The notes: generated by a model from the sequence alone, not told the origin. A stretch of DNA of 64,000 nucleotides from Acidaminobacter sp. JC074 (GCF_022496765.1 NZ_VANV01000004.1:124001-188000); one strand, 5' to 3'. Positions 51,378-60,117 are shown, numbered from the stretch's first letter. Program-made: numbers and translations.

Positions 51378-51400
51378 AAGAGCAGCGATTTCTCGCTGCT
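51378..51400 (-). terminator. Intrinsic terminator, minus strand
   Basis: 8-bp stem AGCAGCGA (51381-51388) / TCGCTGCT (51393-51400), 4-nt loop; on the minus strand it is followed by CTTTTATTTTATT. It closes a minus-strand transcript carrying the small frame at 51407 and probably the AraC gene. Confidence 0.7.
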
Positions 51401-51406
51401 TCCTTT

Positions 51407-51436
51407 TTACGCTTTAAACACCTCTGTGTTTTTCAT
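51407..51436 (-). CDS. Very small open frame (9 codons) with a strong ribosome binding site
   Basis: MKNTEVFKA then TAA, preceded by AAAGGAG (51451-51445) at 8-nt spacing and followed by a terminator. Upstream on the same strand lie the hairpins CTGATTT/AAATCAG (51463-51484) and GGAG/CTCC (51486-51503) and the near-palindrome at 51504-51524. It may be a leader peptide, part of a small RNA, or chance in the 3' untranslated region of the AraC gene. Confidence 0.35.
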   Translation of the reverse strand: MKNTEVFKA

Positions 51437-51584
51437 TCAATCAACTCCTTTCAACATGTATTCTGATTTCCTGCAGAAAATCAGTGGAGTTTAGGATTGC
51501 TCCTTAACTGTACCGGTAAGTTAATTATGCCACCTGGTAAGGACTTTTCATATCGATACAATGATTATAATTAATTTCTACATA

Positions 51585-52349
51585 TTAAAGACCTCTAAAG
51601 TTTTGGCGCCATTTAACTGGGGTTGTCTTTAAGTGTTTTTTAAACATCTTATAAAAGACAGATATATCATGATAACCGATTGTAAGTGCTATAGACTGAA
51701 CGGTCATATCAGTATCTAAAAGTAGCTGCTTGGCTTTTTCGAGCCTTAGTTGAATCAGATACTGAGAGGGTGTCAGATGGTGCTTCTTTTTAAACTGTCG
51801 TGTCAGATGATCAGGTGAAAAATTAAAGAGCTTGCTCATGGACTGGATGGAGATGTCTTGATTGTAGTTGCTTGATAAATACATCATCATTTGGTCTGCT
51901 ATATGGTTTGAGTTTAAGATATGCTTTTCTTCACTGAGTTTTTTTAGAATCCTCAAGAAAGTGATTTGACTCTCTAAGTCATCAAAAGTATTTACTTTCG
52001 AGAGTTTATCAAATAGAGGTATAAACATATCTTGATTAAATTGTCCTCTTTTGTCTAAAGTGATGGTATGTTCTAAGTGGTCAACTTCACTTCCATAGAA
52101 ATGAATATAGTAATACCTTGGTTCATAGTCACTGGTAAGTCCTTCTTGCAAAAGACCGGGCTTTTGTATATACCACTGACCTGCAGAAACTTCTATATTT
52201 TTAGAGTCTTCTCTAAAAGTAAGTGTGCCTTTTAAGACCATGACAAGGACGTAGTGGTCAATGGTTCTTGTCACATGTTTTTCACCTTTGTAAAATTGTC
52301 TATAGTTTGAATAGTTATAATGGGGCAAAGCGTATTTATCAAATTTCAT
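51585..52349 (-). CDS. AraC-family transcriptional regulator
   Basis: 254 residues. N-terminal cupin (VLVMVLKGTLTFREDSKNIEVSAGQWYIQKPG) and C-terminal helix-turn-helix pair (ISIQSMSKLFNFSPDHLTRQFKKKH and VQSIALTIGYHDISVFYKMF) ending TPVKWRQ. Divergent from the two GH127-type genes, with two operator repeats exactly 21 bp apart in the gap. Confidence 0.88.
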   Translation of the reverse strand: MKFDKYALPHYNYSNYRQFYKGEKHVTRTIDHYVLVMVLKGTLTFREDSKNIEVSAGQWYIQKPGLLQEGLTSDYEPRYYYIHFYGSEVDHLEHTITLDKRGQFNQDMFIPLFDKLSKVNTFDDLESQITFLRILKKLSEEKHILNSNHIADQMMMYLSSNYNQDISIQSMSKLFNFSPDHLTRQFKKKHHLTPSQYLIQLRLEKAKQLLLDTDMTVQSIALTIGYHDISVFYKMFKKHLKTTPVKWRQNFRGL

Positions 52350-52360
52350 GGTTTACCTCG

Positions 52361-52423
52361 TCGGAATATGCAAACTTCTCAGCGGAGTATGCAATAGTTA
52401 TTATCTATTTTAGCAGATATACT
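52361..52423 (+). promoter_or_regulatory. Operator pair and promoter of the GH127 operon
   Basis: TCGGAATATGCAAA (52361-52374) and GCGGAGTATGCAAT (52382-52395) are direct repeats exactly 21 bp apart. The second abuts a weak -35 (TAGTTA 52395-52400), 17 bp from -10 TATACT (52418-52423). This is a class-II AraC-activated promoter layout, and the motif is shared with the kduI and DUF4867 upstream regions. Confidence 0.62.
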
Positions 52424-52456
52424 AGTGATAGTAAAATCGGAATTTGCGAGGTGTAT

Positions 52457-54733
52457 ATGTTAAAAGAATTTGATTTAAGCAGGATAAAGTTAAGACAAGA
52501 TTCAGAAATCTTTAGAAAAATGATCTTAAATGAAAAGTATATTCTATCTCTAGATTTAGATAGAATTCTCCATACAACCAGGTTACAGTGTGGTGTTGAA
52601 TCTAGGGTCAAACCATATGGTGGTTGGGAAAACCCTGAGGGTGGCGTCAGGGGACAGTTTATAGGTCACTATGTTAAGGCCTGCATCAATATGTTCAACT
52701 ACTATAAAGATACTGATAGGTCGGTAGACTTTTTATCAAGGGTTGAGTACATCATTGAAGCACTTTATGAATGTCAAGAAAGCTATGGCAATGGTTATCT
52801 CAATGCCATACCTGAAAGTCAGTTTGATTTTTTAGAAGAGATGAAAGACCCTGTTCGTGGTGGTGTCCCTTACTATGTAAGTCATAAAATGTTTGTGGCG
52901 GTGCTAGAAGCCTATAAATCATTTGGTTTTTCTAAAGCGCTAGAGATTGCCATAAAGATGGCAGACTACTATGAAAAGAGACTTGAGAAGTTTTCTCAAT
53001 CGGAGTTAGACATCATGTTTAATACAAGAAGGTATCCTACTGGCTTCTTTAAGGAGTTTGGCGGCATGTATGAAGCCCTTCTAGATTTGTATGAAATCAC
53101 GGGTGAGAAAAGACATATGGCTCTTGGAAAAAAGTTTGATCGTAAGTGGTTTAATGACATGCTTTATAGGGACGAGGATTTACTGGCAGTCAACAAGGAG
53201 CATGTAAACAGTGAGATACCTGTTATAAAATCTATGATCAAACATTACAAGATGTTTGGAGACCCTTACTATAAAACTGGTGTAGAAAACTTTATGAAAT
53301 GGATGGAAAATGGACATGTTTTTCCTACCGGAGGACTAAGTGGTGCTAGTGCCTACAAAGACTACGGTGCAGAGCTTTTTACTTATCCCAATTTATTTTA
53401 TGACCATATTACAACTTCACCTGGTCACAAGTCCAATCACAGTGGTGAGTCTTGTTGTAGTCACAATATGAACATCATCAACCAGAAAATCTTTAAGTGG
53501 GATAAAAACATTGACTACATGCATCAGTTTGAAAAAAGATATGTAAACGCAGTTTTGTCTCAGCAGCATCCTGATACAGGTATGTTCATCTATAACCAGG
53601 ACTTGAAGTTTGGATCTTTTAAGGAATGGGGGAGTGAAGAAGATGCCTTCTGGTGTTGCTATTGTACTGGGATTGAAGCCTTTTCTTCACTTGCAGAAGG
53701 TGCTTATTATTATGAGAATAACCATCTCTATATTACAAACTATTTAGACAGTGACCTATCATTTGATGAAATGAATGCTCATATAAAAATGAAAACAAAC
53801 TTTCCAACTAGCGGATCAGGCTGTATTCAAGTTGATTCTGAACATGAAATTCTTATTCACCTAAGAGTGCCTAAGTGGGCAGGTAAAAAGTCTTATATTA
53901 AACTAGATGATAAGACTATGAAAATGACGCCAGGAGAGTTTGCCATACTGAAGTGTAAGGATTCTACGATTGAGTTTAACTTTGAATACACCCTGTCTTC
54001 AGAACCTATGCCGGATAGACCTGAATATATCAGTATTTCCTATGGTCCTCATGTCTTGGTAGCATGCGGCCATGAATCCATTGGCTTTACTGGTGGTGAA
54101 AAAGACTTGCTGGCATCCTTTAAGCCTTTTGGAAAAGACAATCATTTTAGAGTCCAGCTAGGTCCAATAGAGGATGATGAGCTGGCAGTATTTAAGGGGA
54201 CGAAGACAATTACTTATAAGCCGATTAGTGAAATCGTGGATGAAATCTACAATGGTTACACCAGAATATCTGAGCCTAGAAAGGAAGTCATTGTAGGTAG
54301 TATAGATATCCATCATCTTAAGGGTAAGGCGCTTGAAATGACCGAACTAGGACTGACTGGAAAAGAGATTACCTTTGAAGTAAATATAGATTCAGACAAG
54401 CTTAACTACATCAAGATGTGGTATTCAGGTGATGAGACCGACTTTAAAGATATGGGAGTCGATTATATAAGGCTATTTGATTTTGAGATTATTGAGAATG
54501 GGAAGCTTATTTATACCGTTGCAACCCAGCATTTGATGAAAGAATCACCAGGGTTGATTTATGACGTTATTTATCCAATACCTATAGAGCAAACAAGAAA
54601 GAAGAAGAAACTTCAAATTAGGATTCGAAAGAAAGACTTTATGGATTACAGAAGGCAAGTTTTCTATAAGGGCATTATTGGATCCTTACTAGACAAGATT
54701 CAAATACACACTTATGGAGGGACTTATGAATAA
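52457..54733 (+). CDS. GH127-family (DUF1680) beta-L-arabinofuranosidase-like enzyme
   Basis: 758 residues from ATG 52457 (GAGGTG before it). The frame is open upstream to 52268, but that part covers the operator and promoter, so the later start is right. N-terminal YGGWENPEG and (alpha/alpha)6 barrel. The zinc-thiolate site of GH127 is visible as Glu331, Cys333 (GESCC), Cys400 and Cys401 (FWCCYCTG), where the first cysteine of the pair is the nucleophile. Beta-sandwich C-terminus. Cytoplasmic; removes beta-L-arabinofuranose or related residues from oligosaccharides. Confidence 0.85.
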   Translation: MLKEFDLSRIKLRQDSEIFRKMILNEKYILSLDLDRILHTTRLQCGVESRVKPYGGWENPEGGVRGQFIGHYVKACINMFNYYKDTDRSVDFLSRVEYIIEALYECQESYGNGYLNAIPESQFDFLEEMKDPVRGGVPYYVSHKMFVAVLEAYKSFGFSKALEIAIKMADYYEKRLEKFSQSELDIMFNTRRYPTGFFKEFGGMYEALLDLYEITGEKRHMALGKKFDRKWFNDMLYRDEDLLAVNKEHVNSEIPVIKSMIKHYKMFGDPYYKTGVENFMKWMENGHVFPTGGLSGASAYKDYGAELFTYPNLFYDHITTSPGHKSNHSGESCCSHNMNIINQKIFKWDKNIDYMHQFEKRYVNAVLSQQHPDTGMFIYNQDLKFGSFKEWGSEEDAFWCCYCTGIEAFSSLAEGAYYYENNHLYITNYLDSDLSFDEMNAHIKMKTNFPTSGSGCIQVDSEHEILIHLRVPKWAGKKSYIKLDDKTMKMTPGEFAILKCKDSTIEFNFEYTLSSEPMPDRPEYISISYGPHVLVACGHESIGFTGGEKDLLASFKPFGKDNHFRVQLGPIEDDELAVFKGTKTITYKPISEIVDEIYNGYTRISEPRKEVIVGSIDIHHLKGKALEMTELGLTGKEITFEVNIDSDKLNYIKMWYSGDETDFKDMGVDYIRLFDFEIIENGKLIYTVATQHLMKESPGLIYDVIYPIPIEQTRKKKKLQIRIRKKDFMDYRRQVFYKGIIGSLLDKIQIHTYGGTYE

Positions 54734-56531
54734 TCAATTTGAAAAGTTACCACTTGGAACAATTGAAGCGGGTGGCTGGTTAAGAAATCAGCTAGAGATT
54801 CAAGCTGCAGGTTTAACAGGTCATATAGAAGATCAGTGGTCTGAACTAAAAGATAATGGATGGAAGGGCGGACGAGGTGAAAGTTGGGAAAGAGGTCCAT
54901 ATTATTTAGATGGTCTTGTGCCTTTGGCTTATACCTTAAAGGATGAAAATCTAATTCAAAAGGCTCAAGTATGGATTGAATGGATTTTAAAATCACAAGA
55001 TCATACAGGTTTGTTTGGACCTAAAAGTATCATAACGGTTAACAGTGATCTTGATAAAAATCAAGACTGGTGGCATTTTATGATTGTTCTAAAGGTTTTA
55101 ACCCAGTACCATGAGGCTACCGGTGACGAAAGAGTGCTGCCATTTATGGATAAGTTCTTTGAGTATATGTATGCTAACATTGAAAAGCAAGCCCTATATG
55201 GTTGGGCCCAAGCAAGAGGGGCGGAACTTTTATTATCTATATCATGGTTAAGAAAAAGACTCAACAAGCCTTATTTAGAAAGTCTATCTAATATCATTAT
55301 CAACCAGACAACAGACTGGATAGGATTATTTTCAGATTTTCCATTTTGGAGAAAGGTAGATAGATTTCACTGGAACTCGCATGTAGTTAATGTGGCCATG
55401 GGGATTAAGTTTCCTGGTGTCGTTGACGAAACGAGAGGCAGTCAAAACCAAGCCATTGTTGATAAGGGCATAGAATCACTAATGACCTATCATGGTCAAG
55501 CTCACGGCATGTTTTCTGGAGATGAATGGCTGTCTGGCACCAGTCCAAGCCAAGGCCTTGAGTTGTGTGCGGTTGTTGAATATATGTACGCTATGGAGGA
55601 GTTGACCCGTATATATGGTCATGGCAAGTATGTAGATATACTTGAAAAAGCTGCTTTTAACGCGCTGCCGGGCACCATATCTTATGACTTTACTTCCCAC
55701 CAATATGATCAGCAAGTCAATCAAGTGATTTGTAATAGAGCTGAAAGACCTTGGTCCAATAGGGATGATTCAAACATGTTTGGTCTTGAACCTAACTTTG
55801 GGTGTTGTACTGCCAATATGCATCAGGGATGGCCTAAGTTTGTCTCACATACACTTATGAAATCTGATAAAGGCTATGTTGTCAATTCTTATGTACCTGT
55901 AAAGTTTAAGGATAAAGACTTTGAACTAAGGTGTGATTCCGATTATCCTTTTAGAGACAAGGCAATTATTAAGATCGTTACTGGAGATCAAATAGAGTTG
56001 CGCTTAAGAATACCAACTTGGTGTCATGCATTTGGTCTTGAGTCTGAGGGTAAGAAGGTAAGTTATTTAGAAGAAAACGGTTATGCTCTTATTAAAGTTA
56101 AATCCTCTCAAACATTTGAGGTCAGCTTAAAGATGAGTCCAAAACAGGTTAATAGAGGTTCTTCAACAACCGTTCAGATGGGACCTTTAGTCTACGTTCT
56201 TCCTATCAAAGAAGATTGGAGACAAGTTGTTAAAAGAGATAGATTTCATGACTATGAGATTTATCCTATGTCTAAGTGGCAGTATGGACTAAAAGATCAA
56301 ACATCTTTTGAGGTAATGCATGGTAAGATTAACAAACAAGCTTTTTCAGATAAACCTGTTTCTATCTTAGTAAAAGGACACTTTTTACCTGAATGGGGTT
56401 TAAAGAATAACAGTGCAGAGGACCCATACTATCATTATGAGGTTGAAACCGATCAAGAGACAATTGAACTGGTACCGTATGGGTGTACTAAATTAAGGAT
56501 TGGAGAGTTTCCTTTAATAAGAAAATTCTAG
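54726..56531 (+). CDS. GH127-related (DUF1680) glycoside hydrolase
   Basis: 601 residues from ATG 54726 (GGAGGG before it), overlapping the previous gene by 8 bp. Different subfamily from its neighbour: starts LPLGTIEAGGWLRNQLEIQAAGLTG. The zinc-thiolate set is kept as Glu279, Cys281 (GLELCAVVEYM), Cys360 and Cys361 (NFGCCTANMHQGWP). Probably cleaves another L-arabinose or related linkage in the same oligosaccharide. Terminator follows. Confidence 0.82.
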   Translation: MNNQFEKLPLGTIEAGGWLRNQLEIQAAGLTGHIEDQWSELKDNGWKGGRGESWERGPYYLDGLVPLAYTLKDENLIQKAQVWIEWILKSQDHTGLFGPKSIITVNSDLDKNQDWWHFMIVLKVLTQYHEATGDERVLPFMDKFFEYMYANIEKQALYGWAQARGAELLLSISWLRKRLNKPYLESLSNIIINQTTDWIGLFSDFPFWRKVDRFHWNSHVVNVAMGIKFPGVVDETRGSQNQAIVDKGIESLMTYHGQAHGMFSGDEWLSGTSPSQGLELCAVVEYMYAMEELTRIYGHGKYVDILEKAAFNALPGTISYDFTSHQYDQQVNQVICNRAERPWSNRDDSNMFGLEPNFGCCTANMHQGWPKFVSHTLMKSDKGYVVNSYVPVKFKDKDFELRCDSDYPFRDKAIIKIVTGDQIELRLRIPTWCHAFGLESEGKKVSYLEENGYALIKVKSSQTFEVSLKMSPKQVNRGSSTTVQMGPLVYVLPIKEDWRQVVKRDRFHDYEIYPMSKWQYGLKDQTSFEVMHGKINKQAFSDKPVSILVKGHFLPEWGLKNNSAEDPYYHYEVETDQETIELVPYGCTKLRIGEFPLIRKF

Positions 56532-56554
56532 GCAAATATATGCCTAGAGTTTTT
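56528..56554 (+). terminator. Intrinsic terminator of the GH127 operon
   Basis: 7-bp stem CTAGGCA (56528-56534) / TGCCTAG (56541-56547), 6-nt loop, then AGTTTTT. Confidence 0.78.
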
Positions 56555-56582
56555 AGATTATAGAGATCAAGATTGATTTTCC

Positions 56583-56664
56583 TTGTAAAAAGTGTGAATA
56601 TATTTGTTGGATTCGTTGTATAAAATGTAATTATGAAAATATATTCGTTGTATAAAGTGTGATT
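56583..56664 (+). repeat. Three ~32-bp-spaced direct repeats, transposon-end-like
   Basis: TTGTAAAAAGTGTGAAT (56583-56599), TTCGTTGTATAAAATGTAATT (56612-56632) and TTCGTTGTATAAAGTGTGATT (56644-56664); the TTGTA starts are 33 and 32 bp apart. They resemble the multiple end repeats of some insertion sequences. No transposase is nearby, and no other gene lies between 56532 and 56775. Confidence 0.5.
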
Positions 56665-56738
56665 GAGGATTCCGAAAAATATTTTGGTCTACAAATCTTA
56701 TTATACCTTGATGTTTAGGATGGGTTGAGTTGGCTGAG

Positions 56739-56772
56739 TAAAAAAGTCGCCATCATTTTGATAGGCGACTTT
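56739..56772 (-). terminator. Intrinsic terminator of the second GH4 gene
   Basis: 9-bp stem AAAGTCGCC (56743-56751) / GGCGACTTT (56764-56772), with a T-run on the minus strand (A-run 56740-56745 on plus), 4 bp after the GH4 stop. Confidence 0.85.
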
Positions 56773-56775
56773 CTA

Positions 56776-58146
56776 TTATTTATACCAAACATCTGGAATG
56801 ATGTCTTTTTCTAGTTCTAATAGTTCTTCAATGATGGCATCAGTATCTGCATACCCATTTGTTAATGGATCTACTAGAAGGGCTCTTCTTAAGAGTGCTT
56901 TATCAGCTTTCACAACTGCTTCTGCTGTTAATTCATGAGTATCTAGAACTGTTTCTTGCATACCTTTAAGACCTCTTGGCATGTCACCTACATGAAGGGG
57001 TTTAGGACCATCTGCGCCAACTTCACATAAGAGTTCTAAGAAGGCGTCATCATTCATATTTGTGACAGCACCATTGTTGTAAGTATTGATAAAGAACTTC
57101 TTATTTAAGTTGCCTGCCATAGACTCAATGATATCCGTGGCATGATCTGGTTTAAATGTTTTCATGTAATCAGAAATTGGTGTTTTGCCTGAAATAAAAT
57201 CATCTACTTGAACCCACATAGCCTTATGTCTTTCAATTCTTGTTTCATGATCCCATAAATCAAGAGCAGGTAAGTTTTCCTTAGCTGTATTATGTCCCTG
57301 ATAGAATCTGACATATTCTTTTGTATGTCCTGTACATGTTGGTACATAGCCAAGCCCATCGTATAACTCATAAGAAATGGTATTGTTAAACTTAGCCTTT
57401 GCACCGATATCACCGCCATCTGTTTCTGATGCTGCTGCAACTTTTAGTGATTTGGCAATATTTTCAGTGACATCAGCATCTTTGTATGCACCCTTTACAA
57501 GGAAGGTAAAGTGGTTAACACCAGCGATTCTGAAGTCAAAGTCAGATTCATTGTATTTATTCATATCAATGCCTGCACGTTCTGCATATCTATTTTTTAT
57601 ATGAGGCATATGAAGACCATCGCAAAGTGCAAATGACTTTAAGTTTGGTGCATATCTTTTTAGTGCCATACCATGTACTGACGTTGGGTTGATGTAGTTG
57701 ATGACCCATGCATCAGGACAAAGTCTTTCAATGTCTTTCGCATAAGACATGATAACCGGTAGTTCTCTCATGGCTCTGAAGACACCACCTGGACCTATGG
57801 TATCACCTGAACACATTCTGATTCCGTATTTTTCTGAAATTCTACAATCGATTTCACGGTATCTAACAGATTCCTTTGCAAAACTTAAAACAACGAAATC
57901 TGAACCTTCTAACACATCATTTGCCTGAGTAGAGGATTCGATTTTTAGATCAACACCTTCCTCCTTAACAACCATCTTGGCAAGTGTGGTCATTTTTTCT
58001 AAGACCTTTTCATCTGTATCCACTAATGCAAGTGTACCTGAGTTTAAAATATCCGAATGGACCATCTGCCAAATAGCTTCTCTACCAAAGAAAAGACTGC
58101 CTGCACCTATAAGTGTTACCTTAGGATTTGAAATTGTTTGATTCAT
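56776..58146 (-). CDS. GH4-family glycosidase with unusual CDGL motif
   Basis: 456 residues. NAD-binding motif VTLIGAGSLFFG (10-21), IGPGGVFRAMRELPV (117-131), metal ligands Cys175 in LCDGLHMPH and His212 in GVNHF. The four residues after and including the metal cysteine are usually diagnostic of substrate. CDGL is not the galacturonidase form (CHEV) nor the phospho-glycosidase forms I know, so the sugar is uncertain. Cytoplasmic, NAD+- and Mn2+-dependent by family. Divergent from a pair of AraC regulators. Confidence 0.82.
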   Translation of the reverse strand: MNQTISNPKVTLIGAGSLFFGREAIWQMVHSDILNSGTLALVDTDEKVLEKMTTLAKMVVKEEGVDLKIESSTQANDVLEGSDFVVLSFAKESVRYREIDCRISEKYGIRMCSGDTIGPGGVFRAMRELPVIMSYAKDIERLCPDAWVINYINPTSVHGMALKRYAPNLKSFALCDGLHMPHIKNRYAERAGIDMNKYNESDFDFRIAGVNHFTFLVKGAYKDADVTENIAKSLKVAAASETDGGDIGAKAKFNNTISYELYDGLGYVPTCTGHTKEYVRFYQGHNTAKENLPALDLWDHETRIERHKAMWVQVDDFISGKTPISDYMKTFKPDHATDIIESMAGNLNKKFFINTYNNGAVTNMNDDAFLELLCEVGADGPKPLHVGDMPRGLKGMQETVLDTHELTAEAVVKADKALLRRALLVDPLTNGYADTDAIIEELLELEKDIIPDVWYK

Positions 58147-58221
58147 TTTTTGTTCTCCTTACTTATTTACCTAGCGTTTCTTGTTAGGTTCATTATAAAG
58201 ACTCACTTCTTAAAGTAACAT

Positions 58222-58254
58222 GTGCTATTATCTGAATAAGATATGAAATAGTAC
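58222..58254. promoter_or_regulatory. Inverted repeat between GH4 and the AraC pair
   Basis: GTGCTATT (58222-58229) / AATAGTAC (58247-58254), 7 of 8 positions paired, 17-bp spacer, 14 bp before the first AraC start codon. A TATAAT hexamer on the minus strand (58197-58192) would serve the GH4 gene. Confidence 0.4.
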
Positions 58255-58267
58255 GATTTGAGGTTTT

Positions 58268-59110
58268 ATGAAACATATATTAGATGTCTTACAAGATGAG
58301 ATTACAATAGACAGTAAAAATGAAATTGTGACCCATAAGAAGGGCTACAAGGAGAGAGGTTATAAAATAAAGTATGACTTGTGGACCCTTGTAAAAGGTC
58401 ATGTAAAGTTCACTTATGAAGATGGGGTATACGATCTAAAAACCGGTGACTTATTTTTGATGTACCCTGGTAAAATCTATCAAGCAGACTTTGTAGAAGA
58501 GACAACTTTTATCTATAGTAAATACGATTTACAACTAAACAGAAGCTCTGATCTTTTAGAGATGTTTTCTTTTGATGGCTATTTAAAAATTGAAGAGGAT
58601 CATGAAATAGCTTGTGTAAGGGACTTGTTTGTGAAGTGTTTTTTTGGAGATACCTTCATGTCAGACTATAAGAAGTCTCAGTATTTTAATGTCATGATGG
58701 TTCTGTTTTTTAGAGAAAAAATAGGGGAGGATTCTAGTGTGAACCTAGCTTATCATAAGCTTCTAAAGCTTATGCCAGCCATAGACCAGATGCATGTGGA
58801 TTATAGACAGCATAAGTCTATGGTCGATTATGCCCTTTTATGTGGCATGTCAGAAAAGTATTTTATTACCTACTTTAAAGAAACCCTTGGTATCACCCCA
58901 CTGAGGTATTTGATACAGATAAGAATGAGACAAGCTGTGGAGCTATTAAGAAGCAGATCTTTAACCATAAAAGAAATTGCCTATGATTTAGGTTACTCAG
59001 ATCCCTATAATTTTTCAGTGGCCTTTAAAAAACATTACAAAGTTGCGCCTAGCCGCTACTTAATTCAAGGTAACACCTATCTTTACAAGGAGAAATCTTA
59101 TGAACATTGA
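58268..59110 (+). CDS. AraC-family transcriptional regulator
   Basis: 280 residues. N-terminal cupin (YDLWTLVKGHVKFTYEDGVYDLKTGDL) and C-terminal helix-turn-helix pair (KSMVDYALLCGMSEKYFITYFKETLG and IKEIAYDLGYSDPYNFSVAF) ending APSRYLIQ. First of two AraC genes in one operon; overlaps the second by 11 bp. Probably controls the divergent GH4 gene and/or the rhamnose genes. Confidence 0.87.
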   Translation: MKHILDVLQDEITIDSKNEIVTHKKGYKERGYKIKYDLWTLVKGHVKFTYEDGVYDLKTGDLFLMYPGKIYQADFVEETTFIYSKYDLQLNRSSDLLEMFSFDGYLKIEEDHEIACVRDLFVKCFFGDTFMSDYKKSQYFNVMMVLFFREKIGEDSSVNLAYHKLLKLMPAIDQMHVDYRQHKSMVDYALLCGMSEKYFITYFKETLGITPLRYLIQIRMRQAVELLRSRSLTIKEIAYDLGYSDPYNFSVAFKKHYKVAPSRYLIQGNTYLYKEKSYEH

Positions 59111-60050
59111 TGCCATCATTGACAAGTTATCTTATGAAACCAGAGAAGAAAGTCAGATTATCAAAAGTAGGTCACTGGATTTTTCTGTCTATGCCTCTAA
59201 GTCAAATATCGTCGACCATGAGAAGCTTACGTCTGGTAAACAAATGATTGAGATAAGACCCCATACAAGGTTTGTTCATTTTCCAAAACATAAACACAAT
59301 TATGTAGAAATGGTTTATGGCTTAAGAGGGACGACTCATCATTACGTTAATGGTGAAGCGGTTGAATTAAATAAAGGTGGCCTTTTGATTATGAATGAAC
59401 ATGTCTTGCATGAGGTTCAAAAGTCGGGACTAGATGATTTGGCCATCAACTTCATCATAAGGCCCCTCTTTTTTGATACAACTTTAAAGATGATGCATGC
59501 AGAACAAAATAGTATCAAGTCTTTTCTAATAGCCTGTTTAACAGGAGACGATACAGAAAACACCTCTTATCTGTATTATGATGCCAAGGATTATATGCCT
59601 GTGAGGCATTTGATAGAAAATATGATTCACCAACTATTTTTGGAATCCTATGATATAGATGTTCTAAAGTATACCATGGGTCTTATGTTTATGGAGCTTG
59701 CAAGAAGGCCTGAGTTTCTAATGAATAAGAATGAATCCATGATTTTAAAAATTCTAAAGTCTATAGATCATGACTACAAGACAATTTCACTGAGTAAGCT
59801 TTCAGAAGAGTTTAATTACGATGTCTCGACAATTAGTAAAATGATCAAGTCGTTTACAGGTAAGGGGTTTAATGAGCTCTTGATTCAAAGACGGCTTCAA
59901 GAAGTATGTTATTTACTTGAGCATAGTCCACTGACTTTTGATGCAATTGTAGACCTAGTTGGCTACTCTAATAAGTCTTACTGCTATAAGATGTTTAAAA
60001 AGACCTATGGATTAACACCTAAAAATTACAGAATTCAAAAAAGGACATGA
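59100..60050 (+). CDS. AraC-family transcriptional regulator
   Basis: 316 residues. Cupin at ~55-105 (FVHFPKHKHNYVEMVYGLRGTTHHYVNGEAVEL), helix-turn-helix pair at ~220-316 (LSKLSEEFNYDVSTISKMIKSFTG and FDAIVDLVGYSNKSYCYKMFKKTYG) ending TPKNYRIQ. It directly precedes rhaBAD, so it is the better candidate for the rhamnose regulator. Terminator overlaps its stop codon. Confidence 0.87.
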   Translation: MNIDAIIDKLSYETREESQIIKSRSLDFSVYASKSNIVDHEKLTSGKQMIEIRPHTRFVHFPKHKHNYVEMVYGLRGTTHHYVNGEAVELNKGGLLIMNEHVLHEVQKSGLDDLAINFIIRPLFFDTTLKMMHAEQNSIKSFLIACLTGDDTENTSYLYYDAKDYMPVRHLIENMIHQLFLESYDIDVLKYTMGLMFMELARRPEFLMNKNESMILKILKSIDHDYKTISLSKLSEEFNYDVSTISKMIKSFTGKGFNELLIQRRLQEVCYLLEHSPLTFDAIVDLVGYSNKSYCYKMFKKTYGLTPKNYRIQKRT

Positions 60051-60074
60051 ATCTAGAAATTCAGGTCCTTTTTT
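60037..60074 (+). terminator. Intrinsic terminator after the AraC pair
   Basis: Long stem: AAAAAAGGAC (60037-60046) / GTCCTTTTTT (60065-60074) with an inner TGAAT/ATTCA helix after one mismatch; the stop codon lies in the stem. The next gene begins 44 nt later. Confidence 0.85.
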
Positions 60075-60117
60075 AGTTGGAATCTTTTTTATAGGCTTTA
60101 AGTAGGAGGGCATATAC

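Noticed and set aside
52268..52456. N-terminal extension of the GH127 protein (63 codons)
   Set aside because: It spans the divergent AraC gene's start, the operator pair and the promoter; ATG 52457 has a proper ribosome binding site.
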